Both the position numbers and the translations under genes were made by a program. Below are positions 9,132-19,309 of a DNA stretch of 64,000 nt, piece by piece; within the stretch, counting starts at the first letter, position 1; the number at the start of each line of letters is the position of its first letter. This stretch comes from Coriobacteriales bacterium. GTDB taxonomy: Bacteria > Actinomycetota > Coriobacteriia > Coriobacteriales > UBA8131. The stretch lies in NCBI GenBank assembly GCA_031288185.1, contig JAITRZ010000014.1, positions 23,160 through 87,159 of the forward strand, given 5' to 3'. The notes under the pieces were generated by a model. It was not told where the DNA came from. It worked only from the letters and a program-made list of their open reading frames with translations, and searched no databases.

Positions 9132-10166
9132 ATGCCTGAAGGAGACACCGGCACGTTTATTGTCCTGCCCCAGGTTGACTCGACCAACAACGAAGTGCGC
9201 AGACTTTTGGATGGCTGGCTACCAAAGACGCCCTCGTCATCTCTTCCCAACAAGCGGCAGTCCTGTCCCGTGCTCCTGCCTGAGCTGGTGGTGAGGGCTT
9301 CGTGCCAAAGCGCGGGACGTGGGCGATTGGGGCGCGCCTGGAGTTCACCTGAGGGCGGTCTCTACTTTTCATTAAATCTGGGGACGGTTGATGATGCCAA
9401 TCGCCAGGCGGCCTTGAGCCCGCTGGTGGCATTGGCGGTGCGACGGGCTCTGGGTAACTGCATAGGGTGGCAAACCACCAGCACCCAAAAAACGGCGAGC
9501 ACCCAAAAAACCGCCAGGCGACAAACGGCTTCTGTTCTCCAGGAGGTCGCTCTCCACACAGCAGCTACCACCCCAATAGACGCTGAGGCCCACAAAGATG
9601 CTGTCAGGCGCTCAGGTGCCCCTCTGCTACACATCAAATGGCCCAATGACATTATGGGCGCGCGTGGTAAACTGGCTGGCATCCTGATTGAGGACTATCG
9701 CCGCGCCAACCTGGACTGGCACTGTGTTATCTGCGGAATAGGCGTTAACGTTTATCGCCCAGGACAGGATGCGCAGCAAGCGACGGCACACGACAGCACC
9801 TTCAGCTCACCTGATACCAGCGCCGCGCCTGCTTCTCCTGCGGCCGCTTCGACTGTCTATCTGCAGGAGATGGCTAACCGCAATCTTAAACTGGAAGAGG
9901 TGGCCGCAGAATGCGTGTTTCAGATTCGCTCGTATCATGCCCTCTGGCTGGCGGCTGGAGGCGATTTTGCGCCCTTCCAGGATGAATACAACGCGTACCT
10001 CAGCCTGCACGGTCACGTTGTCACCGTGAGTGACCCTACCGGCCAGCCCCTGGCTTCAGGACGGGTGCTTGGGGTGGATGGGCGCGGATTCTTGCTGTTG
10101 GAAGACGGATTTGGTAAGGAGCGGGCCGTGTTGAGTGGTGAGGTCACCCTGCGGCGTCCAGTGTAG
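9132..10166 (+). CDS. birA: Biotin--[acetyl-CoA-carboxylase] ligase
   Basis: QVDSTNNE, SAGRGRLGRAWSSPEGGLYFS, IKWPNDIMGARGKLAGILIE, GIGVNVY; carries two low-complexity insertions. Confidence 0.88.
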   Translation: MPEGDTGTFIVLPQVDSTNNEVRRLLDGWLPKTPSSSLPNKRQSCPVLLPELVVRASCQSAGRGRLGRAWSSPEGGLYFSLNLGTVDDANRQAALSPLVALAVRRALGNCIGWQTTSTQKTASTQKTARRQTASVLQEVALHTAATTPIDAEAHKDAVRRSGAPLLHIKWPNDIMGARGKLAGILIEDYRRANLDWHCVICGIGVNVYRPGQDAQQATAHDSTFSSPDTSAAPASPAAASTVYLQEMANRNLKLEEVAAECVFQIRSYHALWLAAGGDFAPFQDEYNAYLSLHGHVVTVSDPTGQPLASGRVLGVDGRGFLLLEDGFGKERAVLSGEVTLRRPV

Positions 10167-10305
10167 CGCGTGGCTTTGCCACGTCAACCTTTGCCACGTC
10201 AACCCCACAATTTGTTGCCAAAATCCTCTTTGAGCTGAATCTTAGGATTTGCTCATGTCCAAGTGCGCTACAATCAATTATCTTGAGAATTGAGGTTATA
10301 CCACC

Positions 10306-12057
10306 ATGCCTAAAGACCCTTTGGCAGATGGGCCTGAAAACGACCCGCCACAGCATATGTCCACTCACACAAATTCGCATTCTGCCCCTGCGCCTGCCGT
10401 TCCAACTGACGATGCGCGTCAGAGTGCTGTCCCTGCATCTGCCCCTTCTCAAAACGCGGCTACCCCTCTGCCAGCGGAAACGGCCGTTTCTTCCGCTGCT
10501 TCTTCGCAGTCACCCTCTCCCTACCTAAGCAAAGCCCACTGCGAGCCTGATCCAAATCTTGTTGTGGATCCCCGGGCTGATGAGGATTACACGCCAGATG
10601 AGCCGGTCTCCAAGCGCGGCCTTCAGTACACAAAAAAGCAGGATCAGGTAGATAGGATGGGAACCGCCAAGCTGGGGCGACTGATCCTTGAGTTTGCCAT
10701 TCCTTCAATTGTGGGTATGGTCATCAACGGTTCCTATAACGTTATTGACTCAGTGTTTTTGGGCTTGAAATTGGGCGAGACGGGCCTGGCGACCATTACG
10801 GTAGCCACACCCGTGATGACCATGTCGATGGCTGTGGGCGTATTGGTTGGCGCCGGAGGCAATGCTCTCGCGGCCATCAAGCTAGGCGAAGGCAAGCGTG
10901 ATGCCACTGAACGCGTATTGGGTAACGCCTTTATCCTGACCATTGCACTGGCCCTGTTTTGTACGCTGGCCGTGCAACTGTTCATGGATCCGGTGCTGCA
11001 CCTATCCGGCTCCACCCCAGAGGTTCACGGCTCTGCCCACACCTTTATCAGCGTCTTTTCCCTTGGCTTCATCTTGCAATTTTTTGGTATGGGATTTAAC
11101 AATTTTATCCGTACTGCCGGCGACCCTAACAGGGCTCTGTATACCATGGTCATTGGGTTATTGGCGGGGATTGCATTTAACTATCTGTTTGTGATGGTGC
11201 TCAATATCGGCATTTTAGGCTCGGCCCTGGCCACGGTCATCGGCCAAGGTGTCACCGCCGCTACCGTTTTTTATTACTTTGCCTTTTCAAAAAAGGCCCC
11301 GTTTAAGCTGCGCCGGCCGGCCTTTCAGCTTAGTTTGCGCCTGATGGCCAATATCTGTGCTTTGGGCTCGGCATCGTTCTTTTTGCAGGCGGCGATGGTT
11401 GTGCTTAATCTGATCCTGAACAACCAACTGGTACTCTACGGCGCCACAGACCCCATAGCTGCCCCTGGCGCTCTGGCAGCCTTTGGCGTTATGCAGCGCA
11501 TCGCCATGTTTTCATTTTTGCCTATTCTGGGTATATCGATTGCCGTGCAGCCAATTATGGGCTATAACTTTGGCGCCCATTCTTATGACCGCGTCAAACG
11601 CGCCTTTAACATCTCTTTAGCCTGGGTTAGTTCCTTTGGCGTTTTCTTCTGGCTGATACTCCACCTTTTTCCCCATCCTATTGTGGCCATGTTTGGGGTG
11701 GAGGCAGGGCTGTATGACTTTACCATCAAGGGCACGCAGATACAGATGTTCATGATGCCGTTAGTTGGCCTCCAGGTGCTTGTGGCCGGTTATTTTCAGG
11801 CTACAGGCCAACCTCTTAAGTCTATGTTTGTTTCCCTGACGCGTCAGCTGCTGTTTCTGGTGCCCCTGCTCTACCTGCTGCCCATGTTGCTGCCACGCCT
11901 TTTGGCGGTTAGCTCCCTGCAGTCGCTGTACTATACGTACCCCATCGCTGATCTGCTATCTATTGTGACATCTGGCAGCATGATTCTTGTAGAATGGCGA
12001 CGCTTAGATCGACTGTCTCAGCCTGCCAAAAAGCACCATCCTGCCGCCGCTGGTTGA
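10306..12057 (+). CDS. MATE-family efflux transporter
   Basis: Multi-TM; VFLGLKLGETGLATITVATPVMTM, FNNFIRTAGDPNRALYTMVIG, AVQPIMGYNFGA; ~100-aa low-complexity N-terminal extension. Confidence 0.88.
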   Translation: MPKDPLADGPENDPPQHMSTHTNSHSAPAPAVPTDDARQSAVPASAPSQNAATPLPAETAVSSAASSQSPSPYLSKAHCEPDPNLVVDPRADEDYTPDEPVSKRGLQYTKKQDQVDRMGTAKLGRLILEFAIPSIVGMVINGSYNVIDSVFLGLKLGETGLATITVATPVMTMSMAVGVLVGAGGNALAAIKLGEGKRDATERVLGNAFILTIALALFCTLAVQLFMDPVLHLSGSTPEVHGSAHTFISVFSLGFILQFFGMGFNNFIRTAGDPNRALYTMVIGLLAGIAFNYLFVMVLNIGILGSALATVIGQGVTAATVFYYFAFSKKAPFKLRRPAFQLSLRLMANICALGSASFFLQAAMVVLNLILNNQLVLYGATDPIAAPGALAAFGVMQRIAMFSFLPILGISIAVQPIMGYNFGAHSYDRVKRAFNISLAWVSSFGVFFWLILHLFPHPIVAMFGVEAGLYDFTIKGTQIQMFMMPLVGLQVLVAGYFQATGQPLKSMFVSLTRQLLFLVPLLYLLPMLLPRLLAVSSLQSLYYTYPIADLLSIVTSGSMILVEWRRLDRLSQPAKKHHPAAAG

Positions 12058-12123
12058 CCTGTCACCTCTATAAGGCGGGCAGAGACCTCACCCGCCAAAA
12101 ACCTCACCTGCCCGGCCTGCCCG

Positions 12124-12822
12124 TTACCCTTCCCTTGCTTTGCTGATGGTAGGCTCGTGGTAACGATTCTGAGTCCAGGTTACCCCCTGGGTCATGAGCG
12201 CCCAGGCGGCCTCAGCGCACCGGCTGGCCCCCAGGTGCAGTTCTTCCAGATCCAGGCCGCTTAGGCGCTTAAGCACATACGTGCTGGCATCCATCTGACC
12301 TGGTGGTTTCCCGATGCCATATTTCAAGCGTAGAAAATCAGGGCCAATGGCGGCAATGATGTCGCGGATGCCATTATGACCGCCAGAACCTCCTCCTTGC
12401 CTGATGCGAATGGCATCCGGAGGCAGGTCAAGGTCATCGTGAATCACGAGCATATCCTCAAGCGTGAGGTCATAGTGCTTGAGCAGGGCGCGTACGGCCC
12501 GCCCAGAGTGGTTCATCATGGTTTGCGGCTTAGCCAGAATAAGGGGTGAGACAAGCACGGCGTTCGCGATGGTGAACTGTTGCGGTGGTTGCTCGGGCGC
12601 TTCTGAGATTGTTTGCGCGCAGTTGCCGTCTGATGTTGCGGCTGTGACCAGGACATCGGCCTGATGTGGCATGTCAGCCTCAAACACCAGAGATTTACCC
12701 AGGAGGTGCCAGTGGCCCTTGGTGTCAAGCCGTTGTGCCAGCTGCTCCAGCGCCAAAAATCCGATATTGTGCCGAGTGGCCGTATATTCTGCCCCCGGAT
12801 TTCCCAGTCCTATAATTAACAT
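12124..12822 (-). CDS. pth: Peptidyl-tRNA hydrolase
   Basis: LIIGLGNPGAEYTATRHNIGFLAL, LAKPQTMMNHSG, VIHDDLDLPPDAIRIRQGGGSGGHNGIRDI; internal insertion. Confidence 0.93.
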   Translation of the reverse strand: MLIIGLGNPGAEYTATRHNIGFLALEQLAQRLDTKGHWHLLGKSLVFEADMPHQADVLVTAATSDGNCAQTISEAPEQPPQQFTIANAVLVSPLILAKPQTMMNHSGRAVRALLKHYDLTLEDMLVIHDDLDLPPDAIRIRQGGGSGGHNGIRDIIAAIGPDFLRLKYGIGKPPGQMDASTYVLKRLSGLDLEELHLGASRCAEAAWALMTQGVTWTQNRYHEPTISKAREG

Positions 12823-12920
12823 GTTACACAGCTACCTTTTCTTAAGCAGATACCGGTTCTGCTATCTTCTGCGAAGCTAGGGGAGCGTGTTTGCAACACC
12901 TTAGTACCCCCTCAGTACCT

Positions 12921-13895
12921 CTAAATGGCAAATTCAGGATCAAACAGCTCACTAACTGAGGTATTGTTAAAAACGCTGTTGATAGCCTGGGCCAGAAGAG
13001 GCGCCACACTCACCACCTTGATCTTGTCGTTTTGATGTTCTGGCGGTACCGGTACGGTATCGCCAACCACTATGGACTTAACGTTTGCGTTATTGAGGCG
13101 CTCATAGGCCGGGCCGGAAAACAGCGCATGGGTGGCGCAAACATAGATGTCACCTGCGCCTTGAGCTTCTAACGCGCTGATGCCAGAGGCGATGGAACCC
13201 GCGGTGTCAATGATGTCATCATTAATGATGCAGGTTCTGCCGCGCACCTTGCCGATGACGTTTGTTATTTCGGCCTCATTATGGGCGGGGCGAGATTTGT
13301 GCATGATAGCCAGATCCCCCTTTAGCAGATCGGCTAGTTTCTTGGCCGCCTTGGCCCGGCCAACATCGGGAGAAACCACGCAGACATCGGTCAATCCAAT
13401 ATCATTAAAATAGTTAGCAAAAATGGGAAGAGCGGTCATATGGTTAACAGGAATGTCAAAAAATCCCTGAATCTGGCCCTGGTGCAGGTCAATGGTGATG
13501 ACACGGTCAACGCCGGAAACCGCGAGCATATCGGCAACGAGCTTGCCGGTAATCGGCTCCCTGGCCGCTGACTTTTTATCCTGGCGCGAATAGCCAAAAT
13601 TTGTTATGACTGCGGTAATGGAATGAGCCGAGGCCCGTTTGGCGGCATCCACCATTATCAACAATTCCATCAGTGCGTCATTAACGCTGCCGCCTGGGTA
13701 GGAGGCCACAGATTGAATAATGAACAGGTCAGCGCCGCGTACACTCTCTTTGTAGCGGGCATAGATCTCGCCGTTGGCAAAGGTTTTGGTGGTGATTTCG
13801 CGGAGCTTCAGGTTTAGGATCGCCGCGATGTCTGCCGCCAGTTTGGGATTGCTGCGCCCGCTGAACAACATAATGTCTTTGGTTACCTGGGTCAT
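12921..13895 (-). CDS. prs: Ribose-phosphate pyrophosphokinase
   Basis: GRSNPKLAADIA, FGYSRQDKKSAAREPITGKLVADML, VVSPDVGRAKAAKKLAD, CIINDDIIDTAGSI. Confidence 0.95.
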   Translation of the reverse strand: MTQVTKDIMLFSGRSNPKLAADIAAILNLKLREITTKTFANGEIYARYKESVRGADLFIIQSVASYPGGSVNDALMELLIMVDAAKRASAHSITAVITNFGYSRQDKKSAAREPITGKLVADMLAVSGVDRVITIDLHQGQIQGFFDIPVNHMTALPIFANYFNDIGLTDVCVVSPDVGRAKAAKKLADLLKGDLAIMHKSRPAHNEAEITNVIGKVRGRTCIINDDIIDTAGSIASGISALEAQGAGDIYVCATHALFSGPAYERLNNANVKSIVVGDTVPVPPEHQNDKIKVVSVAPLLAQAINSVFNNTSVSELFDPEFAI

Positions 13896-13944
13896 AGAAC
13901 TCTCCCTGAGCGTTTATATTTGCTTTGTTAGCGGCCTGATGTTC

Positions 13945-15486
13945 TCAGGCGTTGGCCCCCTTGTCAGACGGCTCGTTTTTCTCACTGTCTGTCGGCCGTT
14001 TCCTCTGGCGTTTTGTCCAGTTTGCAACATTGGTCTGTGGTGGTCGGGCAATGGCCAGGGTGCCACTTGGCACATCGTTGGTTATCACACTACCGGCGCC
14101 GGTAACAGAGTCCGCGCCAATCTGAACCGGCGCCACTAACATAGTATCACTGCCAATAAAGCTGCGGTCGCCAATTATGGTAGGATTTTTGTGGACGCCA
14201 TCGTAATTACAGGTGATTGAACCGGCGCCGATATTGACCTCGCTCCCCAGGCGGGCATCGCCAATATAGGACAGATGGGGAACCTTAGAGCCCGCGCCGA
14301 TCTCTGACTTCTTGATTTCTACATGGCTGCCAGCATGAGAACCCGCGCGCATCACGGTGCCCGGACGCAGATAGGCTCGTGGCCCTACGCTAACCCTGTC
14401 CTCCAAAATAACATCGATAAGAACACTTTCATCCACGACACAGCTTTGGCCGATGGTGGAGTTGTTTACACGGCTACTGGGTCCAATGATCGTACCCCAA
14501 CCAACCTTGGTTTGGCCGGTCAGCGTTGTAAACGGCAGTATTTCCACATCATGGGACAGCTCTACATCAGGGCCGATCCACACACTTTTTGGATCAAAGA
14601 TGGTAACGCCGGCGCGCATAAGCCGTTGATTAACGCGCTGTTGGGCCAGGGCCTGAACTTCAGCCAACTGTATCCTGTCGTTGATGCCCCTAAGCTCGCT
14701 GGCATCAACAACCCTGATTACCTCCACTGACAAACCGGTTTGCACCATCAGCGTTAGTACATCAGGCAGGTAATACTCCTTCTGCGCGTTATCCGCGCGC
14801 AGCTGTTGTAACAGGGAAAAGAGAGAGGATCGTTCAAAGCAATAGACACCGCCGTTCACTTCCCTTATCTGGCGTTGTTTGGTGTTGGCATCCCTCTCTT
14901 CAACGATTCCCCTGAAAGCCGGGCAGGAGACGAGCGGTGTATCTGAGGCGATGTCTTGCGTTCGGTCGCCCTGATGCTGCCAGGCATCCTCATATGTCCA
15001 CCTGTCCGTACCGGCCTGCTTATTGGGAGCGCGTTCTGTGGCACCAGGGGCCCAATCGCGAATGATGCGTCCATATCCAGAGGGGTTTGCTGTCTCAAAG
15101 GTTAAGAGACAGGCCGCCGCCCCTGACTGAGCCCGCCGCTCAGCCAGTTGCGTGATGGTCTGGGAAAGGAGTAGGGGCGTATCACCGGACATAACCACTA
15201 TATCATCGCCGTCCAGAGGCTCCAGCGCCGGACGGGCCATCAACACGGCATGACCGGTGCCAAGCAGCTTATCTTGATAGATTATCTCAGTATCAAAGGC
15301 CAAGGGCGCGGTTTGGGCGTGATTGTGCCCTAAAACGGTAAACACGTGGTTTGAGCCGGCAGCCCAGGCGGCATCAATAGCCCAGCGCAACAGTGGCTTA
15401 CCTAAAATTTCATGGGCCACCTTGGGCTTTTCTGATTTCATGCGCGTACCTGCGCCCGCCGCCAGGATCAGGGTAGAAAAAGCCAT
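13945..15486 (-). CDS. glmU: Bifunctional UDP-GlcNAc pyrophosphorylase / glucosamine-1-phosphate N-acetyltransferase
   Basis: LILAAGAGTRMKSEKPKVAHEILGKPL, MSGDTPLL, GAYLRPGT-like RAYLRPGTVMRAGSHAGSHVEIKKSEIGAGSKVPHLSYIGDA, NIGAGSITCNYDG. Confidence 0.93.
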   Translation of the reverse strand: MAFSTLILAAGAGTRMKSEKPKVAHEILGKPLLRWAIDAAWAAGSNHVFTVLGHNHAQTAPLAFDTEIIYQDKLLGTGHAVLMARPALEPLDGDDIVVMSGDTPLLLSQTITQLAERRAQSGAAACLLTFETANPSGYGRIIRDWAPGATERAPNKQAGTDRWTYEDAWQHQGDRTQDIASDTPLVSCPAFRGIVEERDANTKQRQIREVNGGVYCFERSSLFSLLQQLRADNAQKEYYLPDVLTLMVQTGLSVEVIRVVDASELRGINDRIQLAEVQALAQQRVNQRLMRAGVTIFDPKSVWIGPDVELSHDVEILPFTTLTGQTKVGWGTIIGPSSRVNNSTIGQSCVVDESVLIDVILEDRVSVGPRAYLRPGTVMRAGSHAGSHVEIKKSEIGAGSKVPHLSYIGDARLGSEVNIGAGSITCNYDGVHKNPTIIGDRSFIGSDTMLVAPVQIGADSVTGAGSVITNDVPSGTLAIARPPQTNVANWTKRQRKRPTDSEKNEPSDKGANA

Positions 15487-15785
15487 CGCCGTTCCTTTCA
15501 TTGCCAATAGTGCGCGTCAAAAGAGCACTAATGCGCTCAGTCGCGCGATCAGGTTGGGAAGTCGTAACAGGACAGTTACCCCATTATCGCAGAATTGCAC
15601 TGGTCACGGCACAGTGTTTCGTGTTACTCTGGTTGGGTGTTACCGGGTGCTTCTGAAGTGGGTCTGCGGTTTGCGACGGCGTCTTGTTTGATGCCAGTCA
15701 AAAACCAGTTGGGGAGCAAACTTACCACACGGACAGCTGTCTGTGTGGTTTGGTATCGCCGTGTTACGGGAATAGGTTAAACGAC

Positions 15786-17438
15786 GTGTCCAGTAAAAAT
15801 CACCATACCTTTGAAGACGATCTGGCCCTGTTGGGCGGCGCTCCGGCTTTGGCGGGCGGCGGTGTCCCAAACTTCACTAAACCAACCCCATCCGGCACTA
15901 CCGGGCCCACCCATCCCCCTGCTTCTTCAGTCGCACCTGCTGGTTTTGCGCCCCTTCACTTCAGTGGCAACGCGGCTGCCGCAGGCCATCCTGTAGGCGC
16001 GCTACATTCACCTGGCCCCGCTCATCTGGCGATACCGCAAAAACCTTCCCTGCGCTGGTTTAAGATTGCGATACTCACTTTAACGGTAGTGGTTTTAGCT
16101 GCTTACGCCGGATTTGCCTACTTCTTTATGGATCATTTTGGTTTTAATTCTACGGTCAATGGTGTTGATGTCAGCTTCATGGCCACTCAAGATGTCGAAG
16201 GCGCCATAGCTGCCCAGGTCGATAACTATACCCTGAGCATCAGCGGTCGTGATGGTCAGCTTGCCAGCATCAGCGGCGAGCAGGTTGGTCTGCGCTATGT
16301 GCCGGATGGTCAGCTTGAACGCCTGCTCAAAGCGCAAAGCGCCCTGCTTTGGCCGGCGCGTCTGTTTACATCCGATAATGCCTTTACCACTGCCAGCGTA
16401 GAACTGGATGAAAGCCGCCTTGAAGAGGTCAGTGTCGCCCTACCGTTTTTTGACAGCGCCCAGATGCGACCGCCCATTGACGCTTATTTGCAGTTCAAGG
16501 ACAGTGCCTATGTGATTGTTCCTGAAGACCCAGGTACCACACTGGAGAGTGAGCAGGCCCGCCAACTGATACGTTCAGCGCTCCTGGCCACACTCCGTAA
16601 CCTGGATCTAGACGCTGAGGGCGCCTACACGTTGCCGGCCGTCCTTTCTACCAATCCGGAATTGGCGCAGAGGAGGGAAACGTTTAATCGCTATGTACCC
16701 TTTTCCATCACCTACGTGTTGGGTGACGAGCGCGTAGTGCTTGATGCTCACACCGCTATCAACTGGGTGGATCGCAGCGGTGGGGGTTCTGGCGAGTTGG
16801 ATCCGACAGAAGTGTCAAATTGGATAGCAGAATTTGCGGCCAATCATGATACGCTGGGATCCACGCGCGATTTCATAAACGGATATGGTCAGCCAAAAAG
16901 CGTCAGTGGCGGTACGTACGGCTGGCAGGTAGATCAAACCGCTGAGATTGAGGCCATCTATGCGGCGGTGGCCAATCGCTGGGGAGAGGAACGAGAACCC
17001 TATCTGCGCAGGAGCGCCGCTAGTGTAGGTGTGCCGGACTGGGGCAGTACCTATGTAGAGGTGGATATGAGCGAACAACACATGTGGTATTTTGTCGATG
17101 GAGCCTGTGTACTGGAGTCTGATGTGATAACGGGCCTGCTCTCTGGTGGTAACGCGACACCGGAGGGAGTGTACACCATCTTGGACAAAAAAAGCCCTTC
17201 AGTGCTCAGGGGCCCCAAATTGCCAGAGGGCGGTTATGAATGGGAGTCGCCGGTGTCCTACTGGATGCCCGTTACCATTCAGGGTGTGGGCCTGCACGAC
17301 GCCACCTGGCAATCATCTTTTGGTGGGCAGCTTTACCTAACGCGCGGTTCTCATGGCTGCGTCAACCTGCCCCTGTCTGTGGCCAAGCAACTATATGCGC
17401 AGATAGAGACGGGCACACCGGTAGTGCTGCACTTCTGA
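15786..17438 (+). CDS. L,D-transpeptidase (YkuD) with single TM anchor
   Basis: C-terminal YLTRGSHGCVNLPLSVAKQLYAQI catalytic motif; TM segment IAILTLTVVVLAAYAGFAYFFM; GTG start at 15786 chosen (ORF open from 15684). Confidence 0.88.
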   Translation: MSSKNHHTFEDDLALLGGAPALAGGGVPNFTKPTPSGTTGPTHPPASSVAPAGFAPLHFSGNAAAAGHPVGALHSPGPAHLAIPQKPSLRWFKIAILTLTVVVLAAYAGFAYFFMDHFGFNSTVNGVDVSFMATQDVEGAIAAQVDNYTLSISGRDGQLASISGEQVGLRYVPDGQLERLLKAQSALLWPARLFTSDNAFTTASVELDESRLEEVSVALPFFDSAQMRPPIDAYLQFKDSAYVIVPEDPGTTLESEQARQLIRSALLATLRNLDLDAEGAYTLPAVLSTNPELAQRRETFNRYVPFSITYVLGDERVVLDAHTAINWVDRSGGGSGELDPTEVSNWIAEFAANHDTLGSTRDFINGYGQPKSVSGGTYGWQVDQTAEIEAIYAAVANRWGEEREPYLRRSAASVGVPDWGSTYVEVDMSEQHMWYFVDGACVLESDVITGLLSGGNATPEGVYTILDKKSPSVLRGPKLPEGGYEWESPVSYWMPVTIQGVGLHDATWQSSFGGQLYLTRGSHGCVNLPLSVAKQLYAQIETGTPVVLHF

Positions 17439-17565
17439 AATGTTATTCTCCCTGCGTTCCACCGAGATGTTACCTGCTCTCCACACGTGTTGTTGTTCCC
17501 TACCAACATTTCCTCGTGTATCCCTCCCGTTCTCCTCTGATCCTTGAAGCAAGAAGATGAACAGC

Positions 17566-17595
17566 AAAAAGCCCTGCTCTTGAGCAGGGCTTTTT
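17566..17595. terminator. Bidirectional Rho-independent terminator
   Basis: AAAAAGCCCTGCTC TT GAGCAGGGCTTTTT perfect hairpin between convergent genes. Confidence 0.9.
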
Positions 17596-17743
17596 GAGTG
17601 GGTCATGCTGTGGGCTGCTTAGTTGTTCAGTCAAGCTATCCGTCACCCATAGCGCCACCCGTCACCACAGTCTGAGAGAAGAGGAGTTGCCACCAAAGGG
17701 GCAGACAGCGGGCTGTTTGGTCGGCGCTATCTATCGGCTCCAA

Positions 17744-18934
17744 CTACTCACCTGCCCCTGCGTTGGATTCCGCGCTGGGCTGAGTGGCCGCAGACAATTC
17801 AACCTCAAAGTACAATGTGGAATTGGCCGGAATGTCGTTCAATTCCTGGTCGCCATAGGCTAATTCAGGCGGGATGGTCAGCAGGCGTCTGCCACCCACC
17901 TGCATGCCCACCAAACCAGCATCCCAGCCCTTGATGACGGTGCCCTGGCCCAAGGTTAACGTGATGGGATCATCAGGTGCCTGACGGCTATCAAAAACCG
18001 TGCCGTCTGCCAATGTGCCGGTGTAGAACACAGCAACTTCACTGCCGTCTATAGCCTCAGCACCTTCGCCCACCACTATATCCTCAATCACCAGGCCGGC
18101 GGCCAAGGCCGCCTCAATGGCCTCGGGGGTAGAAGTGGTACCGGCCGTGGGGTTGCTCTCAGACTCCTCATTGATGTCCTCAGCCAGGCTCATGTCTACG
18201 TTATAGGGTACGTCTTCTGGTATCGGATTGATAACCACATCAGCCGCTTCCACCAGCCCGTCAACATATTCCTGAAACCTGATGCCCTTATTGGCTGTTA
18301 CCCACTGTTCTTTGAGCTGGGTAATGACGCTTTCGGGCACATCGGCATACACCACCACGCCATCGTCTGGCACGGTATAACCCTCAATGCTTGTGGCATT
18401 GTCTATGACATACTGCTCCAACTCCTCGGCGCTTGGCTCAACAATATAGGCATCATACATTTGTTCGGCAAGATCACTGGTGGTCAGCATGTCGCGATAG
18501 GCCTGCTCGTCCTTGTAGCCGTAGCGTTTTAAGGTATCTGTCCAATTTTGCTCATCGCCACCCACCGTGGTCTTGGCTTGGGTAATCTGCTCATCGATAG
18601 CGGTCGTGTCCGCCTGATAGCCCTGTTCCAGGGCCGCCTGCTCAATGACTATGTTGCGCACAAAAGAATCGATAACCTGCTCGCGCAGGGATTCCGGCGT
18701 CAAAGCGCTACCCGCGAGCGCCGTTGCCCAATCAACATCGGCGGTGTAGCCGGATTGTGAGCGCATGGCCTCAATGGAATCCGTAATGTCCTGTTCCAGT
18801 ATTGGCTCACCGTTGACCGTTGCCGCCTGCGCGGCCGGTGATTCTGCCTCATCGCATCCTGCCAGCGTAAAAGTCGCCAGTAGCAGGCTTAAAGTTATTG
18901 CTAAAGTTATGAGCAGTTTCTTTCTGTCCATCAA
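17744..18934 (-). CDS. FKBP-type peptidyl-prolyl isomerase lipoprotein (SurA-like N-terminal region plus FKBP)
   Basis: Lipobox LATFTLAGC; FKBP motif SEVAVFYTGTLADGTVFDSR...TLGQGTVIKGWDAGLVGMQVGGRRLLTIPPELAYGDQ. Confidence 0.87.
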   Translation of the reverse strand: MMDRKKLLITLAITLSLLLATFTLAGCDEAESPAAQAATVNGEPILEQDITDSIEAMRSQSGYTADVDWATALAGSALTPESLREQVIDSFVRNIVIEQAALEQGYQADTTAIDEQITQAKTTVGGDEQNWTDTLKRYGYKDEQAYRDMLTTSDLAEQMYDAYIVEPSAEELEQYVIDNATSIEGYTVPDDGVVVYADVPESVITQLKEQWVTANKGIRFQEYVDGLVEAADVVINPIPEDVPYNVDMSLAEDINEESESNPTAGTTSTPEAIEAALAAGLVIEDIVVGEGAEAIDGSEVAVFYTGTLADGTVFDSRQAPDDPITLTLGQGTVIKGWDAGLVGMQVGGRRLLTIPPELAYGDQELNDIPANSTLYFEVELSAATQPSAESNAGAGE

Positions 18935-19309
18935 TCGTTCTCCCTTGCTCTTAGGTTTGGGGACTCTGGTTGTGAATGCGTTTTGCCCATTGCGAGGCCC
19001 TATATTATAAAACTCTGCCCTCCCATTCTAACTGAAACCATGTTCCCTATCGGATATGAATCAGCAGTTTTGTGTGAGAGCTGTTTTTTAAGAAGGATGA
19101 TTTTTCAACGGGACTGATTTTTCAAGGAGGAAAGCAGCACCAGGCGTAACGGAGGTAGAGCTACCTGGTGAGCATGCGATGGGTGTCACAAGGGTAAAAC
19201 TACCCGACAGGTTGCGCGTTGGGCATAACAGAGGCGCGCCACTCACGCATCAGGGGTGATAGATAAAACCGCAACGGCCGCGAAGGCAGCCAGCAGCGCC
19301 AATCACGCA

